The position numbers were made by a program, and so were the translations under genes. Of a DNA stretch of 64,000 bases, positions 55,788 to 63,742 are shown piece after piece. Position 1 is the stretch's first letter. Every line of letters starts with the position of its first letter. A model generated the notes under the pieces. The model was not told the DNA's origin. It searched no databases and worked only from the letters and a program-made list of their open reading frames with translations. This DNA comes from Bacillus sp. HSf4 (GTDB taxonomy: Bacteria; Bacillota; Bacilli; Bacillales; Bacillaceae): NCBI RefSeq assembly GCF_029537375.1, contig NZ_CP120679.1:1600001-1664000 (forward strand), given 5' to 3'.

Positions 55788-55939
55788 TTCACGATGACGG
55801 TAATGTAGTGAAGGAGACAGGGGATGATGAAGAACAAAAGTTTAGGAAGACATACTATCGGCGGCTGATCCTCACCGGGGCTGCACTGTTTGGCGGCGGG
55901 TACTTTCTGATGCTTTTCATTTATCTTTTCCTTCTTTAA
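55784..55939 (+). CDS. possible small single-helix membrane protein (51 aa), perhaps 5'-truncated
   Basis: Fifty-one residues: an acidic/basic N-terminal half (MIHDDGNVVKETGDDEEQKF) and one hydrophobic helix (about residues 29-51) with GAALFGGGYFLMLFIYLFLL. A strong terminator follows its stop directly, supporting a real 3' gene end. No ribosome site precedes the ATG at 55784, which lies at the edge of the permease fragment, so the original 5' end may be lost. Family not recognised. Confidence 0.4.
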   Translation: MIHDDGNVVKETGDDEEQKFRKTYYRRLILTGAALFGGGYFLMLFIYLFLL

Positions 55940-55969
55940 AAAAACTGGCGGCTTGGCCGCCGGTTTTTT
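55938..55969 (+). terminator. terminator after the 51-aa ORF
   Basis: AAAAAACTGGCGGC pairs with GCCGCCGGTTTTTT (one mismatch/wobble), 3-nt loop. Confidence 0.88.
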
Positions 55970-56187
55970 AATCTGATTTCAAGTTCTGAGGCCGCGCTTC
56001 TCCCTCCGAATTTTTTGCTGCAGTTTAATGATAACGAGAGAAAATTCGAGAAAAAATAGGGGAAAGGAAGAGTGATACCATGATCCGATAGTGCTTGCCG
56101 GGCCGGCTGGGCAAAAAGATAAAAACGGGCTACCGTTTGTTCTAATCATTTTATCATCAGGCTAAAAAATGGTCGGTTTTTCGTCAG
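55970..56187. other. intergenic region, no gene seen
   Basis: About 220 nt. A good ribosome site (GGGGAAAGGAAGAG near 56060-56074) is followed by ATG ATC CGA TAG at 56081, a four-codon ORF ending at once, perhaps the remains of a gene that preceded ylaF. No other structure noticed. Confidence 0.4.
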
Positions 56188-56218
56188 GAAAAAAGCTCCT
56201 TTAGCCGTAAAGGAGCTT
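56188..56218 (-). terminator. terminator of ylaF
   Basis: Eleven-bp stem AAGCTCCTTTA/TAAAGGAGCTT; the A run on the plus strand is the T tract for the minus strand. Confidence 0.88.
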
Positions 56219-56226
56219 CGCGTTTA

Positions 56227-56412
56227 CTAAAGTACGCCTTTTTCGCGCATTCGTTTTTTGAGGGTGAATCCGGTTCCCATGATAACAATGAGAATCGCAA
56301 AGGCGAGCCCGACCCCGAGCAGGCTTTTTTCGGCGATGGCCACTCCGACCATCATGATGCTGATAACCGCGGCTAATGCGAGCAATAAGAACATCCATTT
56401 GATTTGTTTCAT
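56227..56412 (-). CDS. ylaF: YlaF small membrane protein
   Basis: A 61-aa protein with two membrane helices (about residues 5-23 and 31-50) and a basic C-terminal tail (TLKKRMREKGVL). Orthologue of B. subtilis YlaF by length, strand and position next to typA. Function unknown. AAGGGGATG lies upstream of the ATG. Confidence 0.85.
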   Translation of the reverse strand: MKQIKWMFLLLALAAVISIMMVGVAIAEKSLLGVGLAFAILIVIMGTGFTLKKRMREKGVL

Positions 56413-56504
56413 TCGTCTGACATCCCCTTTTTCAGTCTACTGTTAGTTTACAGAAAAACGCCGGGAAGATAAAGGGCTTTCACAGCTTGAAATGCGGAAA
56501 CAAA

Positions 56505-56533
56505 TTGAAATAACTTCATTCCTCAGTTATAAT
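56505..56533 (+). promoter_or_regulatory. sigma-A promoter of typA
   Basis: TTGAAA (56505-56510), exact 17-nt spacer, perfect TATAAT (56528-56533), 37 nt before the GTG start. Confidence 0.88.
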
Positions 56534-56569
56534 ATGAAAGATTATCTAAATTTTTTAGGAGATGAAAAC

Positions 56570-58408
56570 GTGAAACTTCGAGAAGATCTTCGCAATATCG
56601 CTATTATCGCCCACGTTGACCATGGAAAAACGACGCTTGTGGATCAGCTTCTCCATCAGGCCGGTACATTCCGTGCCAATGAAAATGTGGCGGAACGCGC
56701 CATGGATTCCAACGATTTGGAAAGAGAGCGCGGCATTACGATTTTAGCGAAAAACACAGCGATTAACTATAAAGATACACGCATTAATATTTTGGATACT
56801 CCAGGACACGCAGATTTTGGCGGTGAAGTAGAGCGGATCATGAAGATGGTTGACGGCGTTCTGCTTGTCGTTGACGCCTATGAAGGCTGCATGCCGCAGA
56901 CGCGGTTTGTATTGAAAAAAGCGCTTGAGCAAAATTTGACGCCGATCGTTGTCGTCAATAAGATCGACCGCGATTTCGCCCGTCCCGAAGAAGTCGTCGA
57001 TGAAGTGCTCGATCTTTTCATTGAGCTTGATGCAAATGAAGAACAGCTGGAATTCCCGGTGGTCTATGCTTCAGCGATCAATGGCACGGCATCAGCGGAT
57101 CCAAAGCAGCAGGATGAAAATATGGAGGCTTTATTTGAAGCGATCGTCAACCATATCCCAAGTCCTGTCGACAACCGTGAAGAGCCGCTTCAGTTCCAGG
57201 TGGCACTGCTTGATTACAACGACTATGTCGGACGTATCGGGATCGGCCGCGTATTCAGGGGAACGATGCAGGTCGGACAGCAAGTAGCTTTAATGAAGCT
57301 AGACGGCTCCGCCAAACCGTTCCGCGTCACAAAAATCTTCGGCTTCCAAGGATTGAAAAGAGTCGAGATTGAAGAAGCAAAAGCAGGGGATCTCGTCGCG
57401 GTGTCCGGAATGGAAGACATCAATGTCGGCGAAACGGTCTGTCCGATCGATCATCAGGAAGCGCTCCCTGTGCTTCGTATTGATGAGCCGACGCTTCAGA
57501 TGACATTTGCCGTGAATAACAGCCCGTTTGCAGGACGCGAAGGCAAATATGTGACGGCAAGAAAGATCGAAGAACGTCTTGAACAGCAGCTGCAGACCGA
57601 TGTGAGTCTGCGGGTCGACCCGACGCCGTCTCCGGATGCTTGGATCGTTTCAGGGCGCGGTGAGCTTCATTTGTCGATTTTAATTGAAAACATGCGCCGC
57701 GAGGGCTTTGAATTACAAGTGTCAAAACCTGAAGTCATCATCAAAGAAATCGACGGTGTCCGCTGTGAACCTGTCGAGCGTGTTCAAATCGATGTGCCTG
57801 AGGAGCATACTGGATCTGTCATGGAATCGATGGGTGCGCGCAAAGGCGAGATGATCGACATGATCAACAGCGGAAACGGGCAAGTCCGCTTGATTTTCAA
57901 TGTACCTTCTCGCGGTTTAATCGGCTACTCAACAGAGTTTCTTTCCCTTACACGCGGATTCGGTATTTTGAATCACACGTTTGACAGCTATCAGCCGGTT
58001 GAGCCTGGGCAAGTCGGCGGCCGCCGTCAAGGGGTCCTCGTCTCAATGGATACAGGAAAAGCTTCAGCTTACGGTATTCAAGGCGTTGAGGAACGAGGCG
58101 TCATTTTTGTTGAGCCGGGGACAGAAGTGTATGAAGGCATGATCGTCGGCGAACACAACCGCGAAAACGATCTTGTCGTCAACATCAACAAAATGAAGCA
58201 GCAAACAAACGTCCGTTCAGCGACAAAAGATCAAACGGTCAGCATGAAAAAACCGCGCATCATGTCGCTTGAAGAGTCGCTTGAATACTTGAACGAAGAT
58301 GAATATTGCGAAGTAACGCCTGAATCGATCAGGCTGAGAAAGAAAATTCTTGATAAAAACGAACGCGAAAAAGCAGCGAAAAAGAAGAAGTTGGCAGGAT
58401 TGTCGTAA
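56570..58408 (+). CDS. typA: ribosome-associated GTPase TypA/BipA
   Basis: A 612-aa translational GTPase related to EF-G, helping ribosome assembly and growth at low temperature. G1 AHVDHGKT (residues 14-21), G2 RERGIT, G3 DTPGHADF, G4 NKID, then EF-G-like domains and the BipA-specific C-terminal domain ([34 protein letters not shown]). GTG start at 56570 with TTAGGAG upstream; the longer frame from 56492 crosses the promoter and is rejected. Length equals the orthologue. Confidence 0.96.
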   Translation: MKLREDLRNIAIIAHVDHGKTTLVDQLLHQAGTFRANENVAERAMDSNDLERERGITILAKNTAINYKDTRINILDTPGHADFGGEVERIMKMVDGVLLVVDAYEGCMPQTRFVLKKALEQNLTPIVVVNKIDRDFARPEEVVDEVLDLFIELDANEEQLEFPVVYASAINGTASADPKQQDENMEALFEAIVNHIPSPVDNREEPLQFQVALLDYNDYVGRIGIGRVFRGTMQVGQQVALMKLDGSAKPFRVTKIFGFQGLKRVEIEEAKAGDLVAVSGMEDINVGETVCPIDHQEALPVLRIDEPTLQMTFAVNNSPFAGREGKYVTARKIEERLEQQLQTDVSLRVDPTPSPDAWIVSGRGELHLSILIENMRREGFELQVSKPEVIIKEIDGVRCEPVERVQIDVPEEHTGSVMESMGARKGEMIDMINSGNGQVRLIFNVPSRGLIGYSTEFLSLTRGFGILNHTFDSYQPVEPGQVGGRRQGVLVSMDTGKASAYGIQGVEERGVIFVEPGTEVYEGMIVGEHNRENDLVVNINKMKQQTNVRSATKDQTVSMKKPRIMSLEESLEYLNEDEYCEVTPESIRLRKKILDKNEREKAAKKKKLAGLS

Positions 58409-58464
58409 AGTTTGCAGAACTTAAAAAAGAGCAACCCAACTAGATAAAGGGGAGGGGGATCTTT

Positions 58465-58782
58465 TTGCCTGATGTAAGTGAACGGCTTTCATTTTTTGCC
58501 GCTCTTTATAAAGTGGATCAGCATCCCGAAGCGGGAATGTGGTGGCTTTATGCCACCATCTTGCTTCTGTCTGCCATCGTTTTTAAACTGGGGTTTGCCA
58601 AACGGCTGCCGATGTTAAAAAGTGCGATTATTTATTTCTTTCTCGCTTTGGGATGTACATTTCTGACGTTTTTCGGGGTGTTTCTGCCGGTCGGGGAAGG
58701 GTTGATCGTCGCGGTCCTTATTTTGACGATCTACAAGATCCGGCTGCACCGCTCTAAAAAAGGACAGGAGACCGGAACATAA
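58465..58782 (+). CDS. ylaH: YlaH membrane protein
   Basis: A 105-aa protein with three predicted membrane helices (about residues 23-42, 49-68, 73-92) and a basic C-terminus ([13 protein letters not shown]). YlaH family, function unknown, directly downstream of typA as in B. subtilis. TTG start at 58465 with GGGGAGGGGG upstream. Confidence 0.88.
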   Translation: MPDVSERLSFFAALYKVDQHPEAGMWWLYATILLLSAIVFKLGFAKRLPMLKSAIIYFFLALGCTFLTFFGVFLPVGEGLIVAVLILTIYKIRLHRSKKGQETGT

Positions 58783-58798
58783 TCGGTTCGGTACGTAA

Positions 58799-59034
58799 AA
58801 AGACACAGCTTTAGCTGTGTCTTTCAGCGTGTCGACAAACCTTCGCATTCGTTGTCAGGCCTGCGCTTCGGTGCTCACGAATTGCAACATTCGCTGTGCT
58901 CCGATGCTCGGTCTTCCTAGACTGCAAGGGTTTTCAATCACGCTGAAAGGATGACAAAATCGTAAAACTTTAAACCGTTTTACGATTTTGTCAATAATCT
59001 GAAAGACACAGCCTTAGCTGTGTCTTTTTTACGG
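58799..59034. repeat. palindrome-rich structured repeat element
   Basis: About 235 nt. Two near-identical hairpins, AAAGACACAGC-TTTAGCTGTGTCTTT (from 58799) and AAAGACACAGC-CTTAGCTGTGTCTTT (from 59002), bracket the element. Inside, TTTCAGCGTG and CACGCTGAAA form a second nested pair, and GACAAAATCGTAAAAC with its complement forms a perfect 16-bp hairpin (about 58951-58991). The interior has quasi-repeats of GCTTCGGTGCTC / GCTCCGATGCTC type. No ORF. It lies between the conserved ylaH and the accessory MarR gene, whose stop codon is in the last T run. Probably a mobile or dispersed intergenic repeat; copy number cannot be seen here. Confidence 0.75.
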
Positions 59035-59526
59035 TTCCGCCAAAAAGTCATTCATGAGCAAGTCGTTGAACAGCCGTCTGGCAAAAAGGATTTCCTCCGC
59101 TGAGTAGCGGTCTAAAAATGCTTTAAAACGTCTTTCAATTTTTTCGTGTTCCCGCTGATGAATGGCATAGACGGTTTTTCCTTTCCCTGTTAAGCGAAAA
59201 TAGATCTCTTTCTTATTGTCGCTAAGCTGGGTTTTGCCGGTGAGGTTTTTTTTGATCAGCTTCGCTGTGATTCTTGACACGGTCGCTTTTGACAGGTTCA
59301 TCTTCCCTGCGATTGATGTGACATTAATCGGTTCGTGATCCCCAATGCAGGCGATGGTATGAATGTCAGACATGGTCAAATTCAGCTCTGAGCCCAATTC
59401 CTGCTCCATGATCTCGATTTCGGCCGATATTCGCTCCTTCATCGCGCTTTCCTGCTGTTCTTGCTGATGGATGAGTGCAATGTACATGTCAAAAATCTCA
59501 TGTTTGGCGTATGTCAAATGTTCCAT
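59029..59526 (-). CDS. MarR-family transcriptional regulator
   Basis: A 165-aa winged-helix regulator. Helix-turn-helix INVTSIAGKMNLSKATVSRI (from about residue 66), beta wing KKNLTGKTQLSDNKKEIYFRL, and long terminal helices for dimerisation. MarR proteins usually repress an adjacent detoxification gene until a phenolic or oxidative ligand binds. The ATG at 59526 has AAGGAG about 12 nt upstream; the longer frame runs into the monooxygenase. A perfect palindrome lies between it and the monooxygenase, an obvious operator candidate. Confidence 0.85.
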   Translation of the reverse strand: MEHLTYAKHEIFDMYIALIHQQEQQESAMKERISAEIEIMEQELGSELNLTMSDIHTIACIGDHEPINVTSIAGKMNLSKATVSRITAKLIKKNLTGKTQLSDNKKEIYFRLTGKGKTVYAIHQREHEKIERRFKAFLDRYSAEEILFARRLFNDLLMNDFLAEP

Positions 59527-59569
59527 GCAGAAAACAGTCTCCTTTTGGTCGATTTCCTGCTTTATTATA

Positions 59570-59597
59570 TCATTTTGTTTCAGTTGAAACAAAATGA
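59570..59597. promoter_or_regulatory. MarR operator candidate, intergenic palindrome
   Basis: Perfect inverted repeat of TCATTTTGTTTCA (59570-59582) and TGAAACAAAATGA (59585-59597) with a 2-nt centre, directly after the monooxygenase stop codon and before the MarR gene. Related copies lie upstream of the monooxygenase. Confidence 0.78.
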
Positions 59598-61094
59598 TTA
59601 TAAGGAGGGCATTTGAACATTTCCGCACCAGCGGCGAATGCCTTGTGATATGAGCGCTTCCGGGTCTTGGTGCGATTTGCTGACGGCCCAGGCAACATGG
59701 CCGTCCGGACGGATCAATGCTGCTTTGACATCGTCCCATTCCGGCCGCTCCGGCACAGCTTTTGCTTTTACCGTTTTCAGATGCGGATGGCAATGGGGGG
59801 ATGTTTGCTCTTCCTCAAATGCGATGTATAAAAAGCTTGCGGAATGAAGAAACGAATAGAGCTGCTTAGCTGAGCCGTCTTTCAGCGTAATCTCCAGGTC
59901 GGGCAGCCGCTTTCCATTCAGTTGGTGCTTCGGCATCGTTTCATCTGCCGGATAGTTGATGCTCAGGGCGGCGATTTGCTCTGCGAGATAGCGATTGACC
60001 TCAGGGAATGTGAGAAGGTCTGAAAGCAGCTCGCGCAAATACAGTCCCTCCCGGGTAAAATCAAACAGCTTTGTCTGGATTTGCGTATTGCGGAGAAGTT
60101 CTTTGCCGACGGGATGCCTTTCCGTGTGATAGCTGTCCAGGAGCCATTCGGAAGCCCTGCCTTTGACGGCTGAAGCAAGCTTCCAGCCGAGGTTCATCGC
60201 ATCCTGAAGACCGACATTTAACCCTTGTCCGCCGGCAGGAAAATGAATGTGCGCTGCATCCCCCGCCAGGAAGATTCTTTTCGATCTGTAGCGTTCCGCC
60301 AATCGGCTCGCATTGCCGAACCGGGACATCCAAACCGGATCGTATGTGCCGAAATCGGTGCCGCAAACCTGTATCAGGCCTTTTTGTATTTCTTCCAATG
60401 TCACCGGTTCATGCAATAGGCGCTGAGGTTTGTGCGGCGACACGATGAGCACGCGGTAAACACCGGGTGACAAAGGAACGATGACGACGGCGCCTTCTTC
60501 ATTCATACACGTATAAAAACTGGAGTTAGGCGGAGAGTGAAGGGCTACATCCCCAAGCACGGCGGTCAGGCTTGCATCGCTTCCGTGAAACGCGATTCCC
60601 GTCTGTTTGCGGACGGTGCTTCCCGCTCCGTCGGCACCGACAATGTAGGCTGCCGTTAAAAAGGACATGCCGTCAGGGCCTTGGACGACGAGCTCTGCAT
60701 GGTCATCGTTTTGCCGGACGGCCAGGACATCATGACCGCGAAGAATAGAGACGCCTAAGCTGTACGCATGCTTTTCAAGCAATTCCTCGGTATCGGTCTG
60801 AGGAAGAAACAGCGTATAGCTGGTGCCGGTGTCAAGTGCAGAAAAGTCCAATGCCGTGTCAAGACCTGCGAAATGTCCGTACGGCAGCGGTTTCCCCCGC
60901 TCTTTAAACAGATCAAACAGGCCGCGCATCTCCAAAATTTCGATTGACCGCGGATGAAGCGTCAGCGCTTTTGAATGGGGAGAAGGCTGCCTCAGGCGTT
61001 CAACGATGCACGTACGCACGCCGGCCAGCGCCAATTCGCAAGCCGTCATCAGACCGACCGGGCCGCCTCCAACGATCATAACATCAAAATCCAT
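59598..61094 (-). CDS. FAD-dependent aromatic hydroxylase (PheA/TfdB type)
   Basis: A 498-aa flavoprotein monooxygenase. FAD GxGxxG-type motif VGGGPVGLMTACE (residues 8-20), the DG fingerprint VGADGAGSTVRKQTG, and the second FAD motif FLAGDAAHIHFPAGGQGLNV. It closes with a thioredoxin-like C-terminal domain. The family hydroxylates phenols, polyketides or rifamycins using NAD(P)H. It is the upstream gene of a pair with the MarR regulator and probably degrades or detoxifies an aromatic compound; the substrate is not deducible. Not part of the B. subtilis yla order, so an accessory gene. Confidence 0.88.
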   Translation of the reverse strand: MDFDVMIVGGGPVGLMTACELALAGVRTCIVERLRQPSPHSKALTLHPRSIEILEMRGLFDLFKERGKPLPYGHFAGLDTALDFSALDTGTSYTLFLPQTDTEELLEKHAYSLGVSILRGHDVLAVRQNDDHAELVVQGPDGMSFLTAAYIVGADGAGSTVRKQTGIAFHGSDASLTAVLGDVALHSPPNSSFYTCMNEEGAVVIVPLSPGVYRVLIVSPHKPQRLLHEPVTLEEIQKGLIQVCGTDFGTYDPVWMSRFGNASRLAERYRSKRIFLAGDAAHIHFPAGGQGLNVGLQDAMNLGWKLASAVKGRASEWLLDSYHTERHPVGKELLRNTQIQTKLFDFTREGLYLRELLSDLLTFPEVNRYLAEQIAALSINYPADETMPKHQLNGKRLPDLEITLKDGSAKQLYSFLHSASFLYIAFEEEQTSPHCHPHLKTVKAKAVPERPEWDDVKAALIRPDGHVAWAVSKSHQDPEALISQGIRRWCGNVQMPSL

Positions 61095-61111
61095 TACAAA
61101 TCACTCCTTTT

Positions 61112-61197
61112 TTGTTGCATATGAAACAATTTAAAAATACTATAAATGATAACTTTTATCAATAAAATTTCAATATTTTGTTTCGTTTGTAACAAAA
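61112..61197 (-). promoter_or_regulatory. promoter/operator region of the monooxygenase, two palindromes
   Basis: TTGTTGCATATGAAACAA (61112-61129) is a palindrome with one mismatch, and TTTTGTTTC-GTTT-GTAACAAAA (61176-61197) a second one with one mismatch. Both share TTGTTTCA/TGAAACAA half-sites with the intergenic operator at 59570. The first covers the leader or start region of the monooxygenase mRNA. Confidence 0.7.
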
Positions 61198-61202
61198 AAC
61201 AT

Positions 61203-61237
61203 AAAAAAGACATGGAACGTTTGTCCATGTCTTTTTT
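61203..61237 (-). terminator. terminator of ylaI, bidirectional
   Basis: GACATGGA (61209-61216) pairs with TCCATGTC (61224-61231) with A and T runs on both sides. Confidence 0.88.
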
Positions 61238-61442
61238 ATGTTTTGACCTGCTCTTTATCTTTTCTGTGTGGATATAGTTTGAAACGGCCCGTTTTGATCC
61301 GATTCTCGGTTTTGACTTTGATGCGTTCGTAACAGTCGTTGCACAAATACGTATGTATGGGCCGGTTTCGAAGCCGTTTGGCAATGAGTGTGTCATCATC
61401 GATTTTGTCGATTTTGTCGCACAATGAACATTTTACCCTCAC
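61236..61442 (-). CDS. ylaI: zinc-finger protein YlaI
   Basis: A 68-aa DUF2197 protein with two Cys pairs, CSLC near the start and CNDC in the middle, likely binding one zinc; KRLRNRPIHTYLCNDCYERI is conserved. Function unknown. I chose GTG at 61442 (MRVKCSLCDK) because GAGGTG lies 7 nt upstream; a GTG at 61451 overlaps that site. Between ylaH and ylaJ in B. subtilis; here separated from ylaH by the accessory insertion. Confidence 0.85.
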   Translation of the reverse strand: MRVKCSLCDKIDKIDDDTLIAKRLRNRPIHTYLCNDCYERIKVKTENRIKTGRFKLYPHRKDKEQVKT

Positions 61443-61516
61443 ATCGTTCACCTCGCTTAAAGATCATTATATCACGAATGAAAGGTACAATTACATTTTC
61501 TTAAGGCGAAACAAAG

Positions 61517-61560
61517 GAAAAAGCTCATGCCGTCAAGAAAGGTAAAGGCACAAGCTTTTT
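61517..61560. terminator. terminator of ylaJ
   Basis: AAAAAGCT-TGCC pairs with GGCA-AGCTTTTT across a 14-nt loop with a CA/CA internal mismatch. Confidence 0.7.
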
Positions 61561-61567
61561 ATGGCTT

Positions 61568-62179
61568 TTACTGTCTGTTTTTCATATGTTTGTTTGATTG
61601 ATCATTCTGCTCTTTTTCAAGCTGTTTTTGCCGGTTGCCGTTCAGCTGGTCATTGTTTGACTTTGTCGGATTTGTTTTTTGATCATCTGTTGCATCATTC
61701 GGTGCTTCCGGCATAACGCGTCCGACAATTGCCGCCAGCTCATCAAGGATGCCTTTCACAGGTCTGCCCGCCTGAATTTCTTTTCCTATTGTCCTGAGGC
61801 GGTTCACGGTGTCGGGGTCTGCGACAACGGCCGCGTTTGCGCCGTAAGGATCATTTTGCAAAGCTTCGGCGACAGAGTATTTGATCGATTCGACCTTGCT
61901 GCGCTCCAAATTATCTTCGACATCAATGCCGACGACGGCGAGCCTCCCGAGGACGATGGCTGTCGCGTCATTGACACCTGGAACACGCTCGGTGATTTTG
62001 ACGAGACGCTTTGAAATCGCTTGTCCGTCTTCCCTGTTCACAGGCTCCTGGGCGGTGTTTTTCACATGAATCGGTTTGTTGCCCGGCAGTTCATTTGCCT
62101 CGTTTTGAGCATTATTTTGAATGCCGCAGGCTGAAAGCAGCATAACGGTTTGAATGAAGATCAAAAAGAAAATTCGCAC
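61568..62179 (-). CDS. ylaJ: YhcN/YlaJ-family spore lipoprotein
   Basis: A 203-aa lipoprotein: signal MRIFFLIFIQTVMLLSAC with lipobox LSAC (Cys18), an asparagine-rich linker, the YhcN/YlaJ domain (RLVKITERVPGVNDATAIVL, VGIDVEDNLERSKVESIKYS), and a low-complexity Asn/Gln/Lys tail. The family is in spore membranes and influences germination. GTG at 62179 was chosen because AAGGAGG is 8 nt upstream; the open frame to 62209 contains that ribosome site. TGAATA upstream resembles a sigma-F/G -35, with a poor -10. Confidence 0.9.
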   Translation of the reverse strand: MRIFFLIFIQTVMLLSACGIQNNAQNEANELPGNKPIHVKNTAQEPVNREDGQAISKRLVKITERVPGVNDATAIVLGRLAVVGIDVEDNLERSKVESIKYSVAEALQNDPYGANAAVVADPDTVNRLRTIGKEIQAGRPVKGILDELAAIVGRVMPEAPNDATDDQKTNPTKSNNDQLNGNRQKQLEKEQNDQSNKHMKNRQ

Positions 62180-62333
62180 TTGAGGTTGCCTCCTTAGAAA
62201 TGCTTTCATTATTTTTATTGTTGAATTAACCTTCTATCTTTATTCACAAAAACATATATTTTAGCGGGCGCTCCATCAGCTTTTAACCCGCATAAGAATA
62301 AAAGGCTAAAAATCCTGATCAGGAGGCGAAAGA

Positions 62334-63662
62334 TTGAGTAAAATTTATGTGCTAGATACGAATGTGTTATTGCAGGATCCGAATTCAATCTTTTCTTTCG
62401 AGGATAATGAGGTTGTCATCCCCGCTGTCGCATTGGAGGAAGTCGATTCAAAGAAACGCTATATGGATGAAATTGGGAGGAATGCAAGGCGCGTATCTAA
62501 ACTGATAGATGATTTACGTTTAAAAGGAAGGCTGTATGAAAACGTGCCTCTTCCAAACGGAGGAAGCCTCAGAATCGAGCTCAACCACCGCTCATTTCAG
62601 CAGCTTCAGGAAATTTTCATTGAAAAAACAAACGACAACCGTATTTTGGCCGTGGCGAAAAACCTGAGCCTTGAAGAAGAAACGAAAGAAGGCGGGCGCC
62701 CGGTCATCCTTGTCTCAAAAGACATGCTGATCCGCGTCAAAGCCGATGCGATCGGTTTATTGTCCGAAGACTTTCTGCATGACAGGGTGGTTGATCATGA
62801 TGATATATACAGCGGATTTACCGAATTGTTTATCAATGCCGACCAGATGAATGCATTTTATGAAAACAACTGCTTGCCCCTTGAAGAGATCAGCCGTGAG
62901 CCGCTTTGCCCCAATCAGTTCGTCGTCATGAAGGATGCGCTCGGCGGTTCTTCCTCTGCGCTCGGCATCGTTGATCAAAACGGAAAAGCCGTTAAAAAGC
63001 TGATTTTTGATCAGGAACAGGTCTGGGGCATCCGATCGAGGAATGTGCAGCAGACGATGGCGCTTGAGCTTCTTTTAAGACAAGACATATCGCTTGTGAC
63101 GCTCATCGGGAAAGCCGGAACGGGAAAAACGCTGTTGGCCCTGGCAGCAGGTCTTTTGCAGACGGAGGACTTGGGCCATTTTAAAAAGCTGGTCGTCACA
63201 AGGCCGATTGTACCTGTCGGAAAGGATATCGGCTATCTCCCGGGGGAAAAAGAAGAAAAGCTTCGGCCTTGGGTGCAGCCGATTTTTGACAACCTGGAAT
63301 ATTTGTTCAACGCCAAAAAGCCGGGAGAGCTTGACGATATTTTAGCGGGGATGGGCTCCATTCAAGTTGAGGCGCTCACATATATTCGGGGGAGAAGCAT
63401 TCCTGATCAGTTCATCATCATCGATGAGGCCCAAAACCTGACCAAGCATGAGGTAAAGACGCTTTTAACCAGAGTCGGGGAGGGGAGCAAAATCGTCTTA
63501 ATGGGCGATACCGAACAAATTGATCATCCGTACCTGGATGCGATGAATAACGGCTTGGCTTATGTTGTAGAGCGCTTTAAAGAGCAAAAAATTTCCGGGA
63601 ATGTGAAGCTGTTAAAAGGGGAGCGTTCCGGACTGGCAAGGCTTGCGGCTGATTTGCTGTAA
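62334..63662 (+). CDS. phoH2: PhoH2-type PIN-domain/ATPase YlaK
   Basis: A 442-aa fusion: an N-terminal PIN ribonuclease domain (residues about 3-145, VLDTNVLLQDPNSI with the acidic site) and a C-terminal PhoH ATPase (Walker A GKAGTGKT at 259-266, Walker B FIIIDEAQN). PhoH2 proteins unwind and cleave RNA in an ATP-dependent way in other species. AGGAGG precedes the TTG start at 62334. B. subtilis YlaK is the same length. Confidence 0.94.
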   Translation: MSKIYVLDTNVLLQDPNSIFSFEDNEVVIPAVALEEVDSKKRYMDEIGRNARRVSKLIDDLRLKGRLYENVPLPNGGSLRIELNHRSFQQLQEIFIEKTNDNRILAVAKNLSLEEETKEGGRPVILVSKDMLIRVKADAIGLLSEDFLHDRVVDHDDIYSGFTELFINADQMNAFYENNCLPLEEISREPLCPNQFVVMKDALGGSSSALGIVDQNGKAVKKLIFDQEQVWGIRSRNVQQTMALELLLRQDISLVTLIGKAGTGKTLLALAAGLLQTEDLGHFKKLVVTRPIVPVGKDIGYLPGEKEEKLRPWVQPIFDNLEYLFNAKKPGELDDILAGMGSIQVEALTYIRGRSIPDQFIIIDEAQNLTKHEVKTLLTRVGEGSKIVLMGDTEQIDHPYLDAMNNGLAYVVERFKEQKISGNVKLLKGERSGLARLAADLL

Positions 63663-63665
63663 CGA

Positions 63666-63694
63666 AAAAAACCTGGAATAGCGTCCAGGTTTTT
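63666..63694 (+). terminator. terminator of ylaK
   Basis: AAAAACCTGGA pairs with TCCAGGTTTTT, 6-nt loop. A second, weaker GC stem with seven T (63704-63739) follows, giving tandem termination. Confidence 0.92.
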
Positions 63695-63742
63695 GTGGCT
63701 TGTCCCCTGCGTTCACCGGTAATTGGCGGGGGTTTTTTTCGA

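Noticed and set aside
56081..56092. ATG with a good ribosome site giving ATG ATC CGA TAG.
   Set aside because: Only three residues; listed as part of the intergenic region, not as a gene.
58783..59028. The repeat element as a CRISPR array or tRNA.
   Set aside because: Only two hairpin copies, no regular spacers, no cloverleaf; the structure is nested palindromes.
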